Positions 1 to 8,781 are shown, counted from the stretch's first letter. The stretch: 64,000 bases of DNA from UBA2387 sp019454665 (GCA_045862995.1 BTVX01000010.1:1-64000); one strand, 5' to 3'. The notes: a model not told the origin generated them from the letters alone. Program-made: numbers and translations.

Positions 1-8
1 AAACGCCT

Positions 9-54
9 GCAACCAACGAAAGAGTAACCGGGCCCGGTCAGGCCGTGGCACCCC
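9..54 (+). repeat. Copy A of a ~45-bp interspersed repeat
   Basis: This copy begins GCAACCAACGAA and ends CCGTGGCACCCC. The same two ends recur in copies B (100-142, inverted) and C (211-255). The last 23 bases (32-54) are identical to 233-255. No coding sequence is supported in 1-261, so this looks like an intergenic repeat family. Confidence 0.7.
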
Positions 55-99
55 GGTTTGAAACCCTTCGCCTAGGCGTCCAGTCGGATGCGGGGCCAG

Positions 100-142
100 G
101 GGGTGCCACGGTCTGCGCGGGTCGAAGTGTGTCGTTGGTTGC
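100..142 (-). repeat. Copy B (inverted) of the ~45-bp repeat
   Basis: Read on the minus strand this copy begins GCAACCAACGAC and ends ACCGTGGCACCCC, as in copies A and C. The middle is diverged. It lies inverted between A and C, so A/B and B/C could form large hairpins. Confidence 0.65.
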
Positions 143-210
143 TGCGTCTGGTCCCGCCAGACCGTGATCCCACCGGCGAAACCCGCACGGCCCGCCGGGC
201 AGAACCGTCG

Positions 211-255
211 GCAACGAACGAACAGCAACCTTGCCCGGTCAGGCCGTGGCACCCC
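211..255 (+). repeat. Copy C of the ~45-bp repeat
   Basis: This copy begins GCAACGAACGAA and ends with the same 23 bases as copy A. It stops 6 bp before the stop codon of the minus-strand hydrolase gene at 262. A degenerate partial copy (AGACCGTGATCCCAC) may lie near 160-174. Confidence 0.65.
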
Positions 256-261
256 GTGGCC

Positions 262-1257
262 TCACTCCCCCGGCAGGAGCCAACGGTCCAGGGCCGCGAA
301 CGACTCGGTGCCCTTGAACACGTGGTCGCCTTCGAAAAGGTGCTGCGCGAACCGGTCGGGGGCACCGAGGGCCGAATAAGCACGCCCGACAGCCTCGCAT
401 GCGGCCAAGAAGCCCGCCTTGGGGAAGATTGGGTCCACAGTCCCGCTCTCGGCGGCGAGAGCACGGGGCGCGATCAGGGAGGCGATGTCGCTCATCTCGA
501 ACGTCTGCACCATCCCGGGCACGTAGTTGTCAATACAGTGGTCCACGGCCAAAATGCTTGTTCGAAACGTGCACAGGTAGCCACTGACCAACGTGGCAGC
601 CACCCGCTCGTCGAGGGCCGCCGTCCAAAGAGAAACCGTCCCTCCGCCGGAAATCCCGATCATGCCGATGCGCTCGGGGTCCACCAAGTCGTCGAGCCCG
701 ATCAGCAGCGAGACGGCGGCCATGGCGTCGCGGACGCGCCACCCGATCATGGACTCGCCCAAAGCAAACGCCATCGAGGTGTCCCGGAGGCACGAGTTGC
801 CTTGGTCGTTCGAGCGTCGCCGCCCAAAGCCGACGGGCTCCAGGGCCAACGCCACGTATCCCCGGTTGGCCGCTTCCAACGCGAACTGATGCTGATAGTC
901 GGCTTCGGCGACTCCCACCAAAGCGTCCGCTCCCGTGCCGTGCCCCGGATTGCACACGACCGCCGGGCGCTTGCCCGAGCCGCGCGGGTAGAGCAGATAG
1001 CCTTTGGCGCGTAACCCTACCCGCGTCGTGAACTCGACGGCCACGCGTCGGATGCCCTGCACGTCGGCCTCGTCCGAGAAGGTGGCTTCGAGGGGCGGGA
1101 ACGGCTCGTCGAGCGCCCCGACCATCTGGCGCAGCACGGGACGCCACCGCTCGGCCCAGGCCCGAGCCTCCTCGGGAGTCTGGGCGGCAAACGCCGCTTT
1201 CGGGCGCATCGAAGCCATCCGCTCCCGCGCCCACTCGAAACCGGTGTGATGTGACAT
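262..1257 (-). CDS. Alpha/beta hydrolase, acetyl-xylan-esterase/dienelactone-hydrolase type
   Basis: A 331-residue predicted serine hydrolase. The core shows the nucleophile elbow GISGGG in mid-protein, preceded by an oxyanion-side segment (NPGHGTGAD) and followed by a C-terminal GDHVFKG, which probably carries the catalytic histidine. Family members cleave acyl or acetyl esters; the substrate cannot be read from sequence. The ATG at 1257 was chosen because it gives a compact N-terminus (MSHHTGFEW) and leaves 52 bp to the divergent glucosidase start at 1310. Longer in-frame starts run into that gene. Divergence from a GH116 enzyme suggests a shared carbohydrate-degradation role, which is inference. 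No signal peptide is seen, so it is probably cytoplasmic. Confidence 0.85.
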   Translation of the reverse strand: MSHHTGFEWARERMASMRPKAAFAAQTPEEARAWAERWRPVLRQMVGALDEPFPPLEATFSDEADVQGIRRVAVEFTTRVGLRAKGYLLYPRGSGKRPAVVCNPGHGTGADALVGVAEADYQHQFALEAANRGYVALALEPVGFGRRRSNDQGNSCLRDTSMAFALGESMIGWRVRDAMAAVSLLIGLDDLVDPERIGMIGISGGGTVSLWTAALDERVAATLVSGYLCTFRTSILAVDHCIDNYVPGMVQTFEMSDIASLIAPRALAAESGTVDPIFPKAGFLAACEAVGRAYSALGAPDRFAQHLFEGDHVFKGTESFAALDRWLLPGE

Positions 1258-1298
1258 GGGTTTCGATTCAACGCGCTTCCTGGGTCCCCTGCTGGCAC

Positions 1299-1304
1299 CA
1301 TAAT
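1299..1304 (+). promoter_or_regulatory. Candidate leaderless -10 box (CATAAT) for the GH116 gene
   Basis: CATAAT ends 5 nt before the ATG at 1310, and no Shine-Dalgarno precedes that ATG. No clear -35 is visible. The spacing matches other genes in this window. Confidence 0.4.
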
Positions 1305-1309
1305 CGCGC

Positions 1310-3685
1310 ATGGGCTTCACGAAAGCATGGCAACGCGGCGCAGCGGTGAGCGGGGAGTTCCTGCGCGAGATCGCCTTCCCGTTGGGGGGATTGGGGACGG
1401 GCTCGGTCTCCCTGGATGGCCGCGGCGGGCTGCGAGACTGGGAAGTCTTCGGGCGACCCAACAAGAACACCGAGTTCGAATACACATTCCCCGCGCTCTG
1501 GGTCCGCAAGGCTTCCGGCGAAGCGTGCGCGTTGACTCTGCAAGGCCCGCTCATGAAGGATTGGGTCGGCGCGGGCAACAGCTTCTGGAGCTACGGGCAC
1601 GGCCAGTTCTTTCGGCGTCTCGACGGTCTGCCGTGCATGGATTCGGTCGAGTTCGCAGGGACGTTCCCGTGTGCGCGACTCCGGTTTCAGAAGGAAGGCT
1701 TGCCCATCGAAGTCTCGATGGAGGCTTACGCACCGTTCATCCCCTTGGATGTTGCGAATTCCTCGATTCCGGGATTCGAACTCGCGTACACACTGGTCAA
1801 CACGTCCGACGAGCCCATCGAAGCCCTGATCGCTTGGACCATGAAGAACCCCGTCGGCGAAGGGTGGCCCGACTTAGCCGACAAGGATCAAGCCCATTGC
1901 ACGGTGGCCGAGGATGCGGGCCGCACGGCGCTGGTGTTCGGCAATGGGCGGTTTGCCGCAGGCGAGCCCGGTGCGGGATCGTTTGCCATCGCCACCGATT
2001 GGCCCGACGCCGAAGCCCTTCCCGCGTGGAGTTCCGAGGGCTGGTGGGACAGCTTGCGCCGGTTCTGGAATGCGTTCCGCGAAGGCCGCTTGCCCGATCG
2101 GGTGGCCGCCAAGGACGGCTACAGAGTGCCGGGCACGCTGGCTTGCCGCGTTCGCCTGATGCCCGGGGAAAGTGCCGTGGTCCCGTTCGTGTTCTCGTGG
2201 TCGTTCCCCGTGGTCAAGAAGTACTGGGGCGAAGAAGCGTTGCGGAGCTACCAGTGGACCCAACACTACGCGTTGAAGTACCCGACCGCTCTGAGCGCCG
2301 CGATGGACCTCATCGGTCGGCGAGAGGAACTGAAGGGACGCACCCAGGGGTTCGAGGAGGCCCTGCACGATTCGACGCTGCCCGTGGAGATCGTGCGGTC
2401 GGTGGCCGATCCGTTGTCCACCCTGCGCACGACGACGCTGCTCCGGCTTGATGACGGCACGTTTTGGGCTTGGGAGGGCTGCTCGAGCACCGAGGGCTGC
2501 TGCGAAGGAACGTGCTCCCACGTTTGGAACTACGCGATTGCGCACGCCTACCTGTTCCCGGAGATCCAGCGCAGCTTCTTGGATACGGCGTTCGCCTCCG
2601 GCTTCCACTGCGGCCCGCCCGGCGGCGATGGCGCGATGCGCTTCCGCATCCCGATCCCGCTGATGCACGAGACCGAGCTCTGGCACGCCGCGAGCGACGG
2701 CCAACTGGGGCAGATTGTGCAGGTGTATCGCGATTGGCGTCTGACCGGCGACACCGAGTGGCTCAGGCGCGTGTGGCCGTCAGTCAAGCGAGCTATGGCC
2801 TACGCCTGGGTGCAATGGGACCGCGACCGCGACGGGTTGGTGGACGGCGACATGCACAACACCTACGATATCAACTTCGTCACGCCGAATCCGCTGACGC
2901 AAGGTTTCTACTTGGCGTCGTTGGCCGCGTGCGAGCGCATGGCTGTCGCCTTGGGAGAGGATGGGTCGGTGTACGCCGACCTCCTCGGCAAGGGGGTTGA
3001 CGCGATGCAGGAGCGCCTGTTCAACGGCGAGTACTACATTCAGGAGGGAGACTTCACCCAACCGGAAGACCCGCGGTACCAGCATGGGGCGGGATGCCTC
3101 TCCGATCAGGTGTTCGGGTTGCTCTGCGCCGAGGGAGCGGGATTGGGGACGCTGGTGGATCGGGAGCAGCTCGGTGCGGCGCTGGCTTCGATCTTCCGCT
3201 ACAACTTCCGCGATCCGCTGGGCGACCACGAGAACCTTCAACGCGTCTATGCCGTCCGCGACGAATCGGGCCTGCTCTTGTGTTCGTGGCCGAAAGGTGG
3301 CCAGCCGTTCTATCCGTTCGTGTACTCGGACGAGGTTTGGGGCGGCATCGAATACCAAGTCGCGAACCACTTGGTGCTGCACGGCATGCACGACGAGGCG
3401 CTACGCGTCGTCGGTGCCGTGCGTGAGCGGCACGATGGGCGGCGGAGGAACCCGTGGAACGAGTTCGAATGCGGGTCCCATTACGCGCGGCAGTTGGCGT
3501 CCTATGGGTTGCTCAACGCGTGGATTGGGCTGCGTCGCGACGCCGTGGAGGGGACGCTGACGTTCGGTGAGTCGCCGTTCCGGTCGTTCTTCTGCGTGCC
3601 GGGGGCGTGGGGCGTTGCCGAGCGCCGGAGCGATGGTTCGCTCAGGATCGAGGTCCGGGAAGGCTCGCTTCCCGGACCTCGATGA
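1310..3685 (+). CDS. GH116 family glycosidase (beta-glucosidase/glucosylceramidase-like)
   Basis: A 791-residue protein with the two-part GH116 layout: an N-terminal beta-rich domain (GLGTGSVSLDGRGG, residues ~28-40) and a C-terminal (alpha/alpha)6 domain. The second domain carries the Cys-rich segment STEGCCEGTCSHVWNYA (~390-407), HETELWHAASDGQ (from residue 453) and HNTYDINF (516-523). Asp520 in NTYD fits the conserved acidic position of the family, and a glutamate near 454-456 is a candidate nucleophile; both assignments are by motif memory only. GH116 enzymes hydrolyse beta-glucosides or beta-xylosides. There is no signal peptide, so action on imported oligosaccharides or glycolipids is likely. 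It is transcribed away from the esterase at 262-1257. Confidence 0.88.
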   Translation: MGFTKAWQRGAAVSGEFLREIAFPLGGLGTGSVSLDGRGGLRDWEVFGRPNKNTEFEYTFPALWVRKASGEACALTLQGPLMKDWVGAGNSFWSYGHGQFFRRLDGLPCMDSVEFAGTFPCARLRFQKEGLPIEVSMEAYAPFIPLDVANSSIPGFELAYTLVNTSDEPIEALIAWTMKNPVGEGWPDLADKDQAHCTVAEDAGRTALVFGNGRFAAGEPGAGSFAIATDWPDAEALPAWSSEGWWDSLRRFWNAFREGRLPDRVAAKDGYRVPGTLACRVRLMPGESAVVPFVFSWSFPVVKKYWGEEALRSYQWTQHYALKYPTALSAAMDLIGRREELKGRTQGFEEALHDSTLPVEIVRSVADPLSTLRTTTLLRLDDGTFWAWEGCSSTEGCCEGTCSHVWNYAIAHAYLFPEIQRSFLDTAFASGFHCGPPGGDGAMRFRIPIPLMHETELWHAASDGQLGQIVQVYRDWRLTGDTEWLRRVWPSVKRAMAYAWVQWDRDRDGLVDGDMHNTYDINFVTPNPLTQGFYLASLAACERMAVALGEDGSVYADLLGKGVDAMQERLFNGEYYIQEGDFTQPEDPRYQHGAGCLSDQVFGLLCAEGAGLGTLVDREQLGAALASIFRYNFRDPLGDHENLQRVYAVRDESGLLLCSWPKGGQPFYPFVYSDEVWGGIEYQVANHLVLHGMHDEALRVVGAVRERHDGRRRNPWNEFECGSHYARQLASYGLLNAWIGLRRDAVEGTLTFGESPFRSFFCVPGAWGVAERRSDGSLRIEVREGSLPGPR

Positions 3686-3701
3686 GCGACGCGAAGCTGA
3701 T

Positions 3702-4346
3702 TCAGACCTTGCGGCGTTTGCGCAGCAGGGCCAGGGCGCCCAGGCCGAGTGTCGCCATGGTCGCGGGTTCGGGCACCGGGTCGTACGACGCCTGCAGGTT
3801 GTCGAACCAAACGTCGCTCACGCCGCCGTCCGCGCCGGATCCCAACCGAAAGATGATCTGGTTCCCAATCTCGGCGCCGCTGTCGCCCGTCGTGTAGGTC
3901 ACGCCGGCTTGCTCCACCCACGCATTGCCGACGACCGCCGTCTGGGTGGCCAGCGGGACAAAGGTGCTGATGTCTCCGGCCCAAGTCGCGTACCCGATCA
4001 CATAAGGGATGGTCCCCGTGTCGTCGCCGCCGCCTTGAGCGAAGCTCCAGAAGCGGTATGTCGTATTGGGCAACATCGTGTGGGTGGAGAGTTGACTCAC
4101 CGTCTCGGTCAAGCCGGCCGAGTAGAAGCCGAAGTTCGCGCCGAGCGTTTCGTTGCCCGGTCGAGCGAAGCCGCTGTGGGCAGCCCAGCCGCCGTTCGGA
4201 CCCCACCCAGCGATGGAGCCGAACTGGCCGGTGGTGTTGTTCTCGATGTCGCCGTTGGTCAGCGATATCATCGTCTGGGCCGAGGAGGATTGGGCCAAGG
4301 CCAGGACGAGCAGTGCCGAAGGCACAAACAGTCTGCGGTTTTCCAT
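3702..4346 (-). CDS. PEP-CTERM sorting-domain surface protein
   Basis: A 214-residue exported protein. The N-terminus is a signal peptide (MENRRLFVPSALLVLALAQ, cleavage near SSA-QT). The C-terminus (191-214) is a textbook PEP-CTERM tail: VPEPAT, a short hydrophobic helix, then RKRRK. Such proteins are recognised by exosortase and anchored or released at the envelope. The body is low in Cys and rich in Gly, Asn and Thr; it resembles a beta-sandwich carbohydrate-binding module, but no family could be fixed. GGAG sits 8 nt upstream of the ATG. It converges with the GH116 gene, ending 16 bp after it. Confidence 0.88.
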   Translation of the reverse strand: MENRRLFVPSALLVLALAQSSSAQTMISLTNGDIENNTTGQFGSIAGWGPNGGWAAHSGFARPGNETLGANFGFYSAGLTETVSQLSTHTMLPNTTYRFWSFAQGGGDDTGTIPYVIGYATWAGDISTFVPLATQTAVVGNAWVEQAGVTYTTGDSGAEIGNQIIFRLGSGADGGVSDVWFDNLQASYDPVPEPATMATLGLGALALLRKRRKV

Positions 4347-4461
4347 ATGCCTACTCCAGGCGGCCGACCTCTTGCGGGTGACCTGCCTGCCTATAGGCTA
4401 GCCCCATCCAAGCGGCAAAGCGGCCGAAACAGATGAAAACGGCATGAACTCGCCCCTCGGC

Positions 4462-4467
4462 TACAAT
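4462..4467 (+). promoter_or_regulatory. Candidate leaderless -10 box (TACAAT) for the alcohol dehydrogenase
   Basis: TACAAT ends 7 nt before the ATG at 4475. Transcription from the usual +1 would start at or next to the A of ATG. No Shine-Dalgarno is present. The rest of 4347-4474 shows nothing else recognisable. Confidence 0.5.
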
Positions 4468-4474
4468 TCGGGCC

Positions 4475-5578
4475 ATGCGCCGAGCGATTCGCGCCGCCGT
4501 CTTCGAAGGCCCAGGCAACGGGTTCTCCGTTCAGACCCTCGAACTCGACCCGCCCGGCATCGGCGAAGTGCTGGTCAAGGTGCTCGCGGCGGGGGTGTGC
4601 CACAGCGATTGGCACCTGGTCACCGGGGCGACTCGCCACCCGACCCCGTGCGTGGTCGGCCACGAGGGTGCGGGCGTCGTCAAGGAGCTGGGTCCGGGCG
4701 TCGAGGGCTTGTCGGTCGGCGACGAAGTCGCCCTCAACTGGGCCCCCTATTGTGGGAAGTGCTACGACTGCCTGCGCGGGCGGACGAGCCTGTGCCAAGC
4801 CTATGTCGGCCCGATCTGGGCGGGCACGATGATGGATGGGACGACTCGGCTGCATCGCAGCGGCGAGCCGGTCTATCACTTCAGTGCGCTGGCGTGCTTC
4901 GCCGAATACGCCGTGGTGCCTTCGATGTGCTGCGTGCCGTTGCCCGGCGTGCCGGCCCGCATCGCGGCTTCCATCGGTTGTGCCGCCACAACGGGCGTCG
5001 GGGCCGTGCTGAACACCGCTCGGGTCGAAGCGGGCGAGAGCGTGGCCGTGTTCGGTCTGGGCGGCGTCGGTCTCAGTGCGTTGCTGGGCGCTCGGCTGGT
5101 GGGCGCGTCGCCCATCGTGGCCGTGGATCGCCCGAGCAAACGCGGCTTTGCCCTCGAACTCGGCGCGGACGTGTTCGTCGAGGCCGGACCGAACGCCGTC
5201 GAAGGTGTGAGGGCTGCGACCGAAGGCCACGGTGCCGAAGTGGTCGTCGAGTGCGTCGGATTGCCCTCGGTGCAGGAGCAGGCGTTCCATGCCGCCCGCC
5301 CGGGTGGGCGGATCGTGCTCGCCGGCCTTGCGCCGGTGGATTCCTCGACCAACCTGCCCGGTGCGCTCATCGTGCGCCAAGAGAAAGCGATCCTCGGCTC
5401 CTACTACGGCACGTGCCGACCCGACCGGGACTTCCCGAAGTTGGCCGACCTGTGGCGCGGCGGACGCTTGCCGCTGGATTCGATCCTCGGCCCCACCTAC
5501 CCGCTTGAAGCGATCAACGACGCGTACGCCGAGATGCTCGCGGGCACAAGCCTGCGAGGCACCATCGTGTTCGATTGA
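4475..5578 (+). CDS. Zinc-dependent alcohol dehydrogenase (MDR, class III-like)
   Basis: A 367-residue medium-chain dehydrogenase/reductase. Catalytic zinc ligands are visible as Cys42 (GVCHSD), His63-Glu64 (GHEGAG) and Cys169. The structural zinc site is complete (Cys93, Cys96, Cys99, Cys107). The Rossmann motif GLGGVG is at 194-199. The overall pattern is that of NAD-dependent zinc alcohol dehydrogenases, including the glutathione/mycothiol-type formaldehyde dehydrogenases, which oxidise alcohols to aldehydes or the reverse. The actual substrate is not evident. It converges with argG, with 5 bp between stop codons. Confidence 0.9.
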   Translation: MRRAIRAAVFEGPGNGFSVQTLELDPPGIGEVLVKVLAAGVCHSDWHLVTGATRHPTPCVVGHEGAGVVKELGPGVEGLSVGDEVALNWAPYCGKCYDCLRGRTSLCQAYVGPIWAGTMMDGTTRLHRSGEPVYHFSALACFAEYAVVPSMCCVPLPGVPARIAASIGCAATTGVGAVLNTARVEAGESVAVFGLGGVGLSALLGARLVGASPIVAVDRPSKRGFALELGADVFVEAGPNAVEGVRAATEGHGAEVVVECVGLPSVQEQAFHAARPGGRIVLAGLAPVDSSTNLPGALIVRQEKAILGSYYGTCRPDRDFPKLADLWRGGRLPLDSILGPTYPLEAINDAYAEMLAGTSLRGTIVFD

Positions 5579-5583
5579 CGGGC

Positions 5584-6777
5584 TTATCCGTTCAGGCCGA
5601 GCCGCTTGTACAGGATGGACTCCATCCCGTGGATGCGCACCATGCCGGTCATTTGGCTCTGCTCCAACACGTCCTCGTCGTCGAACGATGCCGCCGCCTC
5701 GCTGTAGAGCGCATACGGGCTCTCGCGCCCGATGACCTGAAGGCTGGACTTGAACAGCCGCAAGCGGACCTTGCCCGTGACTCGGCGCTGCACCGAGCCG
5801 GTGAACGCGTTGAGATCTTCCATGAACGGTTCCCACCACAGCCCCTTGTAGGCCATATCGGCCCACTGCTGGTCCACCAGCGCCTTGAACGCGCGTTCGG
5901 CGTGGGTGGTCACCAGGGCTTCCAGGGCCTTGTGCGCGGCGAGCAAGAGCGTCGCGCCGGGGCATTCGTAGTTTTCGCGCACCTTGAGGCCGATCATGCG
6001 GTCCTCCATGATGTCTATCCTGCCCACGCCGTGCTTGCCCGCGATCTCGTTGGCCGCGCGGATCACGGCGCTTGGGCCGAATGGAACGCCGTCAATGGCG
6101 ACCGGGTTGCCGGCTTCGAACTCGATTTCGACGACCTGCGGCTCGTTGGGAGCGGCCTCCAGCGAGGCCGTCCACTGGAAGATCTCCTCGGGCGGGGCGA
6201 AAGCGGGGTCCTCCAGGCGGCCGCCCTCGATCGAGCGTCCCCAGAGGTTCTCGTCAATGGACCAGATCTTGTCTTTGCTCTGGCCGATGGGCGCGCCGAC
6301 CTTCTCGGCGTACTCGATTTCCCAGGTGCGCGTAAGGTTGCCCTCGCGGACGGGGGCGACAATCGGAATGTCCGGCGCGAACATGCGGAGCCCGTACTCG
6401 ATGCGGAACTGGTCGTTGCCCTTGCCCGTGCAGCCGTGGATGAACGCGGCCACGTTGTCCAACTTCAGGCCCATCTCGGCCGCCTTCTTGGCGATCAGGG
6501 GCCGTGCGATGGACGTGGACAACGGGTAGCCGAAGTAGTCGGCGTTCGCGTGGATGGCGGGGAAGCAGTAATCGCGGGCGAACTCGTCCTTGGCGTCCAC
6601 CACGTGGTGGTCGGTTCCCAGAATCCGTGCTCGTTCGGTGGCTTGGGCGATGTCTTCTTGGGGTTGTCCCACGTCAATGGTGACCGTGGAGATGGCGTCG
6701 AACCCGCGCTCGCGCATGAGGGGGACGCAGACGGTGGTGTCGAGGCCGCCGGAGTAGATGACAAGGGCGCGTTTCAT
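5584..6777 (-). CDS. argG: Argininosuccinate synthase
   Basis: A 397-residue enzyme joining citrulline and aspartate with ATP to give argininosuccinate in arginine synthesis. The PP-loop pyrophosphatase motif YSGGLDTT lies at residues 8-15, followed by the expected VTIDVGQ, the citrulline-binding region (GCTGKGNDQFR) and SIDENLWGRS. Length matches the family. The ATG at 6777 starts directly at the conserved N-terminus MKRALVIYSGG. No other arginine genes are in the window, so argG is apparently unlinked to argH here. Cytoplasmic. Confidence 0.97.
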   Translation of the reverse strand: MKRALVIYSGGLDTTVCVPLMRERGFDAISTVTIDVGQPQEDIAQATERARILGTDHHVVDAKDEFARDYCFPAIHANADYFGYPLSTSIARPLIAKKAAEMGLKLDNVAAFIHGCTGKGNDQFRIEYGLRMFAPDIPIVAPVREGNLTRTWEIEYAEKVGAPIGQSKDKIWSIDENLWGRSIEGGRLEDPAFAPPEEIFQWTASLEAAPNEPQVVEIEFEAGNPVAIDGVPFGPSAVIRAANEIAGKHGVGRIDIMEDRMIGLKVRENYECPGATLLLAAHKALEALVTTHAERAFKALVDQQWADMAYKGLWWEPFMEDLNAFTGSVQRRVTGKVRLRLFKSSLQVIGRESPYALYSEAAASFDDEDVLEQSQMTGMVRIHGMESILYKRLGLNG

Positions 6778-6823
6778 TGGAACAGTCCATTTTGACGCAA
6801 TCGGGCCCGACGCCAAGCAAAGA

Positions 6824-6841
6824 GCCCCGCTCGCGCGGGGC
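6824..6841 (-). terminator. Rho-independent terminator of the CHRD/PEP-CTERM gene
   Basis: The 7-bp stem GCCCCGC/GCGGGGC with loop TCGC is followed on the minus strand by TCTTTGCTT. It lies 30 bp past the stop of the gene at 6872-7378 and before the argG start, so argG needs its own promoter. Confidence 0.75.
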
Positions 6842-6871
6842 CTTGATGGGGTGGAGTGAGAAAGACTCGCT

Positions 6872-7378
6872 TCAGCGTTTGCGCCGACGGCGTGCCAAGG
6901 CGACCAGGCCTGCACCGAGTGCGGCGATGGTCGCCGGCTCGGGCACGGGTTCGAGTTGCCCTCGGATTTCGCCGGCCGGGTTTGCGGCCGTGTGGATGTT
7001 GATGTAGGTGCGGTTCAGCCGCATCTCATCGAGGATCGTCTGGGTGATCGTTCCGTTCACCGTGAACGTCCACGGGTTCTCGCCCGAGACCGAACCGTTC
7101 GTCGGGAAGTTGAACACGACGGGGCCATTCGCGCCGAAGGCGGCGTTGTGGATGTGGAAGCCCGTGACGCCGCTCCAAGGGAGCCCCGTGACGTCAATGG
7201 TGCCCGTGATGTTGAGCGTCCCCGGGTCAACGCCAAGTAGGGCCGTGCCCGATCCCGTTCCGGTACTGCCGCCGGTCTCTTGACCCGGCGTGATGCCAAA
7301 CGGCGTGTTGAAGAACTCGACCTGGGCCATGGCCCCTGTGGCGACGACTGCCAGTGCTGCGACCAATATGGATTTCAT
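6872..7378 (-). CDS. CHRD-domain protein with PEP-CTERM anchor
   Basis: A 168-residue exported protein: signal peptide (MKSILVAALAVVATGAMA), one CHRD-type domain with GFHIHNA in its middle and GEIRGQL at its end, then a PEP-CTERM tail (VPEPAT, hydrophobic segment, ARRRRKR, 145-168). CHRD domains are beta-rich extracellular modules of unknown biochemical function. The ATG at 7378 is preferred over the TTG two codons upstream, because GGAG lies 6 nt before the ATG but abuts the TTG. It is the second PEP-CTERM protein within 3 kb. A terminator follows. Confidence 0.9.
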   Translation of the reverse strand: MKSILVAALAVVATGAMAQVEFFNTPFGITPGQETGGSTGTGSGTALLGVDPGTLNITGTIDVTGLPWSGVTGFHIHNAAFGANGPVVFNFPTNGSVSGENPWTFTVNGTITQTILDEMRLNRTYINIHTAANPAGEIRGQLEPVPEPATIAALGAGLVALARRRRKR

Positions 7379-7487
7379 TACCAACTCCTCACTCGGTTCG
7401 ATGACCGATACGAGCCGACAACGAAAGTCGGCTTGTGCTATTGGTCGCCGGGGGCGGCGAAAGTTGTTGGATATCCGAGGCTTTTTT

Positions 7488-8702
7488 TCAAGCCGCCAGG
7501 GCTTCGGATTCCTCGCTCCACTTGACGGCGGAGAGGTAGGCGTCGGTCGCGTGGGCTTGAACGGCGGGATCCTGCAGCGCGTCGAACCGCCCGAGTTCGT
7601 ATGCCTTGACTTCGCGGAGCAAGGACGCCACTTCGTTGCCCGCTTCAGGATGGATCAGGGCTTCGCGCAGGTCGTCGGAGAGGGGCAGCGCTTGGAGCGC
7701 CTCTTCCATGGGCATGCTGAGGATGGCGTCGAGGAATGAAAGAAGCCCGGCCAAGAACATCTTGCTCGGCTCCGCCATGTGCCTGGCCCGAGCCAGGTTC
7801 TCGCACATGTGGGCCCGCGTGAAGGCCGTGACGACGAGTTCCTGCGGGATGTCGTCGGCGCCGGCAAGAGTCAGCAGGGTCGCCATGCTCGTGACCTTGC
7901 GAATGCCCAGAAACTGGATGGCTTGCCCCACGGTCTGCACCGGCGTTCTCAGCGCGACGTCCACGGTGTTCGTCAGCTTGATCAGACGGTAGCTGAGCGT
8001 CACGTCGGCTCGGATGACCTCTTCGAGGTCGTTCAGCCGTATGTCCGGGTCCTGGAGCTTGGCGAGAAGACGCAACAGCGAGACCCGGTTGGTCTTCATT
8101 CCCTGGCCCTCGACCACTTTGGGCTTCATGAAGTAGAAGCCTTGGAACAGGTCGAACCCCTGGTTGCGGCACCTCGCATATGTGGCGCGGTCCTCGACCT
8201 TCTCGGCGAGAAGCGAACGGCCGTTGCCCTTCAACTGCCGCGCCAGTTTGGCGAGATCGGGCGGGGGCACGCTCGGAACGTCCACCTTGACGATCGAGGC
8301 CAACTCGACGAGCGGGGCCAGATCGCCGAACCGCGTGAAGTCGTCCAGCGCGATCGTGTAGCCCTGCGCCCTGAGGTCGGCGACGGAACGCACGATCTCG
8401 GGGGTTGGTTGGACGGTCTCGAGAATCTCGAGCACCACCCGCTCCTTGGGCAGGGCGGCCAAGCAGTCCTCGAGAAGGAGTTCCCCGGTCACATTGATGT
8501 ACGCCACGCGGTCGCCGACCAAGCGGTCGAGGCCGATCTCCACCAGCGCATTGACCAACGCCATAGCCGACTCCGATCGCGTCAACGTGCCGGCGCCCCC
8601 GTCCTGCGCCCTTCGGAAGAGCAGTTCGTACCCGACGACGGACCCATCCACCGCATAGATGGGTTGGCGCGCCATGTACACCGGGCGTGGACTGGTTCCC
8701 AT
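7488..8702 (-). CDS. EAL-HDOD signalling protein (YuxH-like)
   Basis: A 404-residue two-domain protein. The N-terminal half is an EAL-type barrel (MARQPIYAVDGSVVGYELLFRR, YINVTGELL, VLEILE, ALDDFTRFGD, KVDVP, AEKVED, FDLFQGFYF). The C-terminal half is an HDOD domain (RLLAKLQDP, IRADVTLSYRLIKLTN, AIQFLGIRKV). The classical EAL signature is changed to ELL, and the AEGVE lysine region reads AEKVE, so c-di-GMP hydrolysis is uncertain. Members of this group often act in motility or surface regulation. ATG 8702 has AGG about 10 nt upstream. A GGDEF enzyme lies at the other end of the window (63375). Confidence 0.9.
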   Translation of the reverse strand: MGTSPRPVYMARQPIYAVDGSVVGYELLFRRAQDGGAGTLTRSESAMALVNALVEIGLDRLVGDRVAYINVTGELLLEDCLAALPKERVVLEILETVQPTPEIVRSVADLRAQGYTIALDDFTRFGDLAPLVELASIVKVDVPSVPPPDLAKLARQLKGNGRSLLAEKVEDRATYARCRNQGFDLFQGFYFMKPKVVEGQGMKTNRVSLLRLLAKLQDPDIRLNDLEEVIRADVTLSYRLIKLTNTVDVALRTPVQTVGQAIQFLGIRKVTSMATLLTLAGADDIPQELVVTAFTRAHMCENLARARHMAEPSKMFLAGLLSFLDAILSMPMEEALQALPLSDDLREALIHPEAGNEVASLLREVKAYELGRFDALQDPAVQAHATDAYLSAVKWSEESEALAA

Positions 8703-8767
8703 GAAAGACCTGATTGGGTTATCGGTTCGCCGTGGACGAATACTCATGGCGCCGCAGAGCGGTCCGG

Positions 8768-8773
8768 TATGGT
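8768..8773 (+). promoter_or_regulatory. Candidate leaderless -10 box (TATGGT)
   Basis: TATGGT ends 8 nt before the methyltransferase ATG at 8782. It is a weaker match than the other boxes in this window. Confidence 0.3.
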
Positions 8774-8781
8774 TGCGGAGC

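Noticed and set aside
9..255. The repeat cluster as a CRISPR array
   Set aside because: Only three diverged copies in mixed orientation with unequal spacing, and no cas genes in the window.
7413..7433. AGCCGAC/GTCGGCT hairpin as a terminator of the EAL-HDOD gene
   Set aside because: No T-tract on either strand and it lies in the likely leader of the CHRD gene, so its role is unclear.
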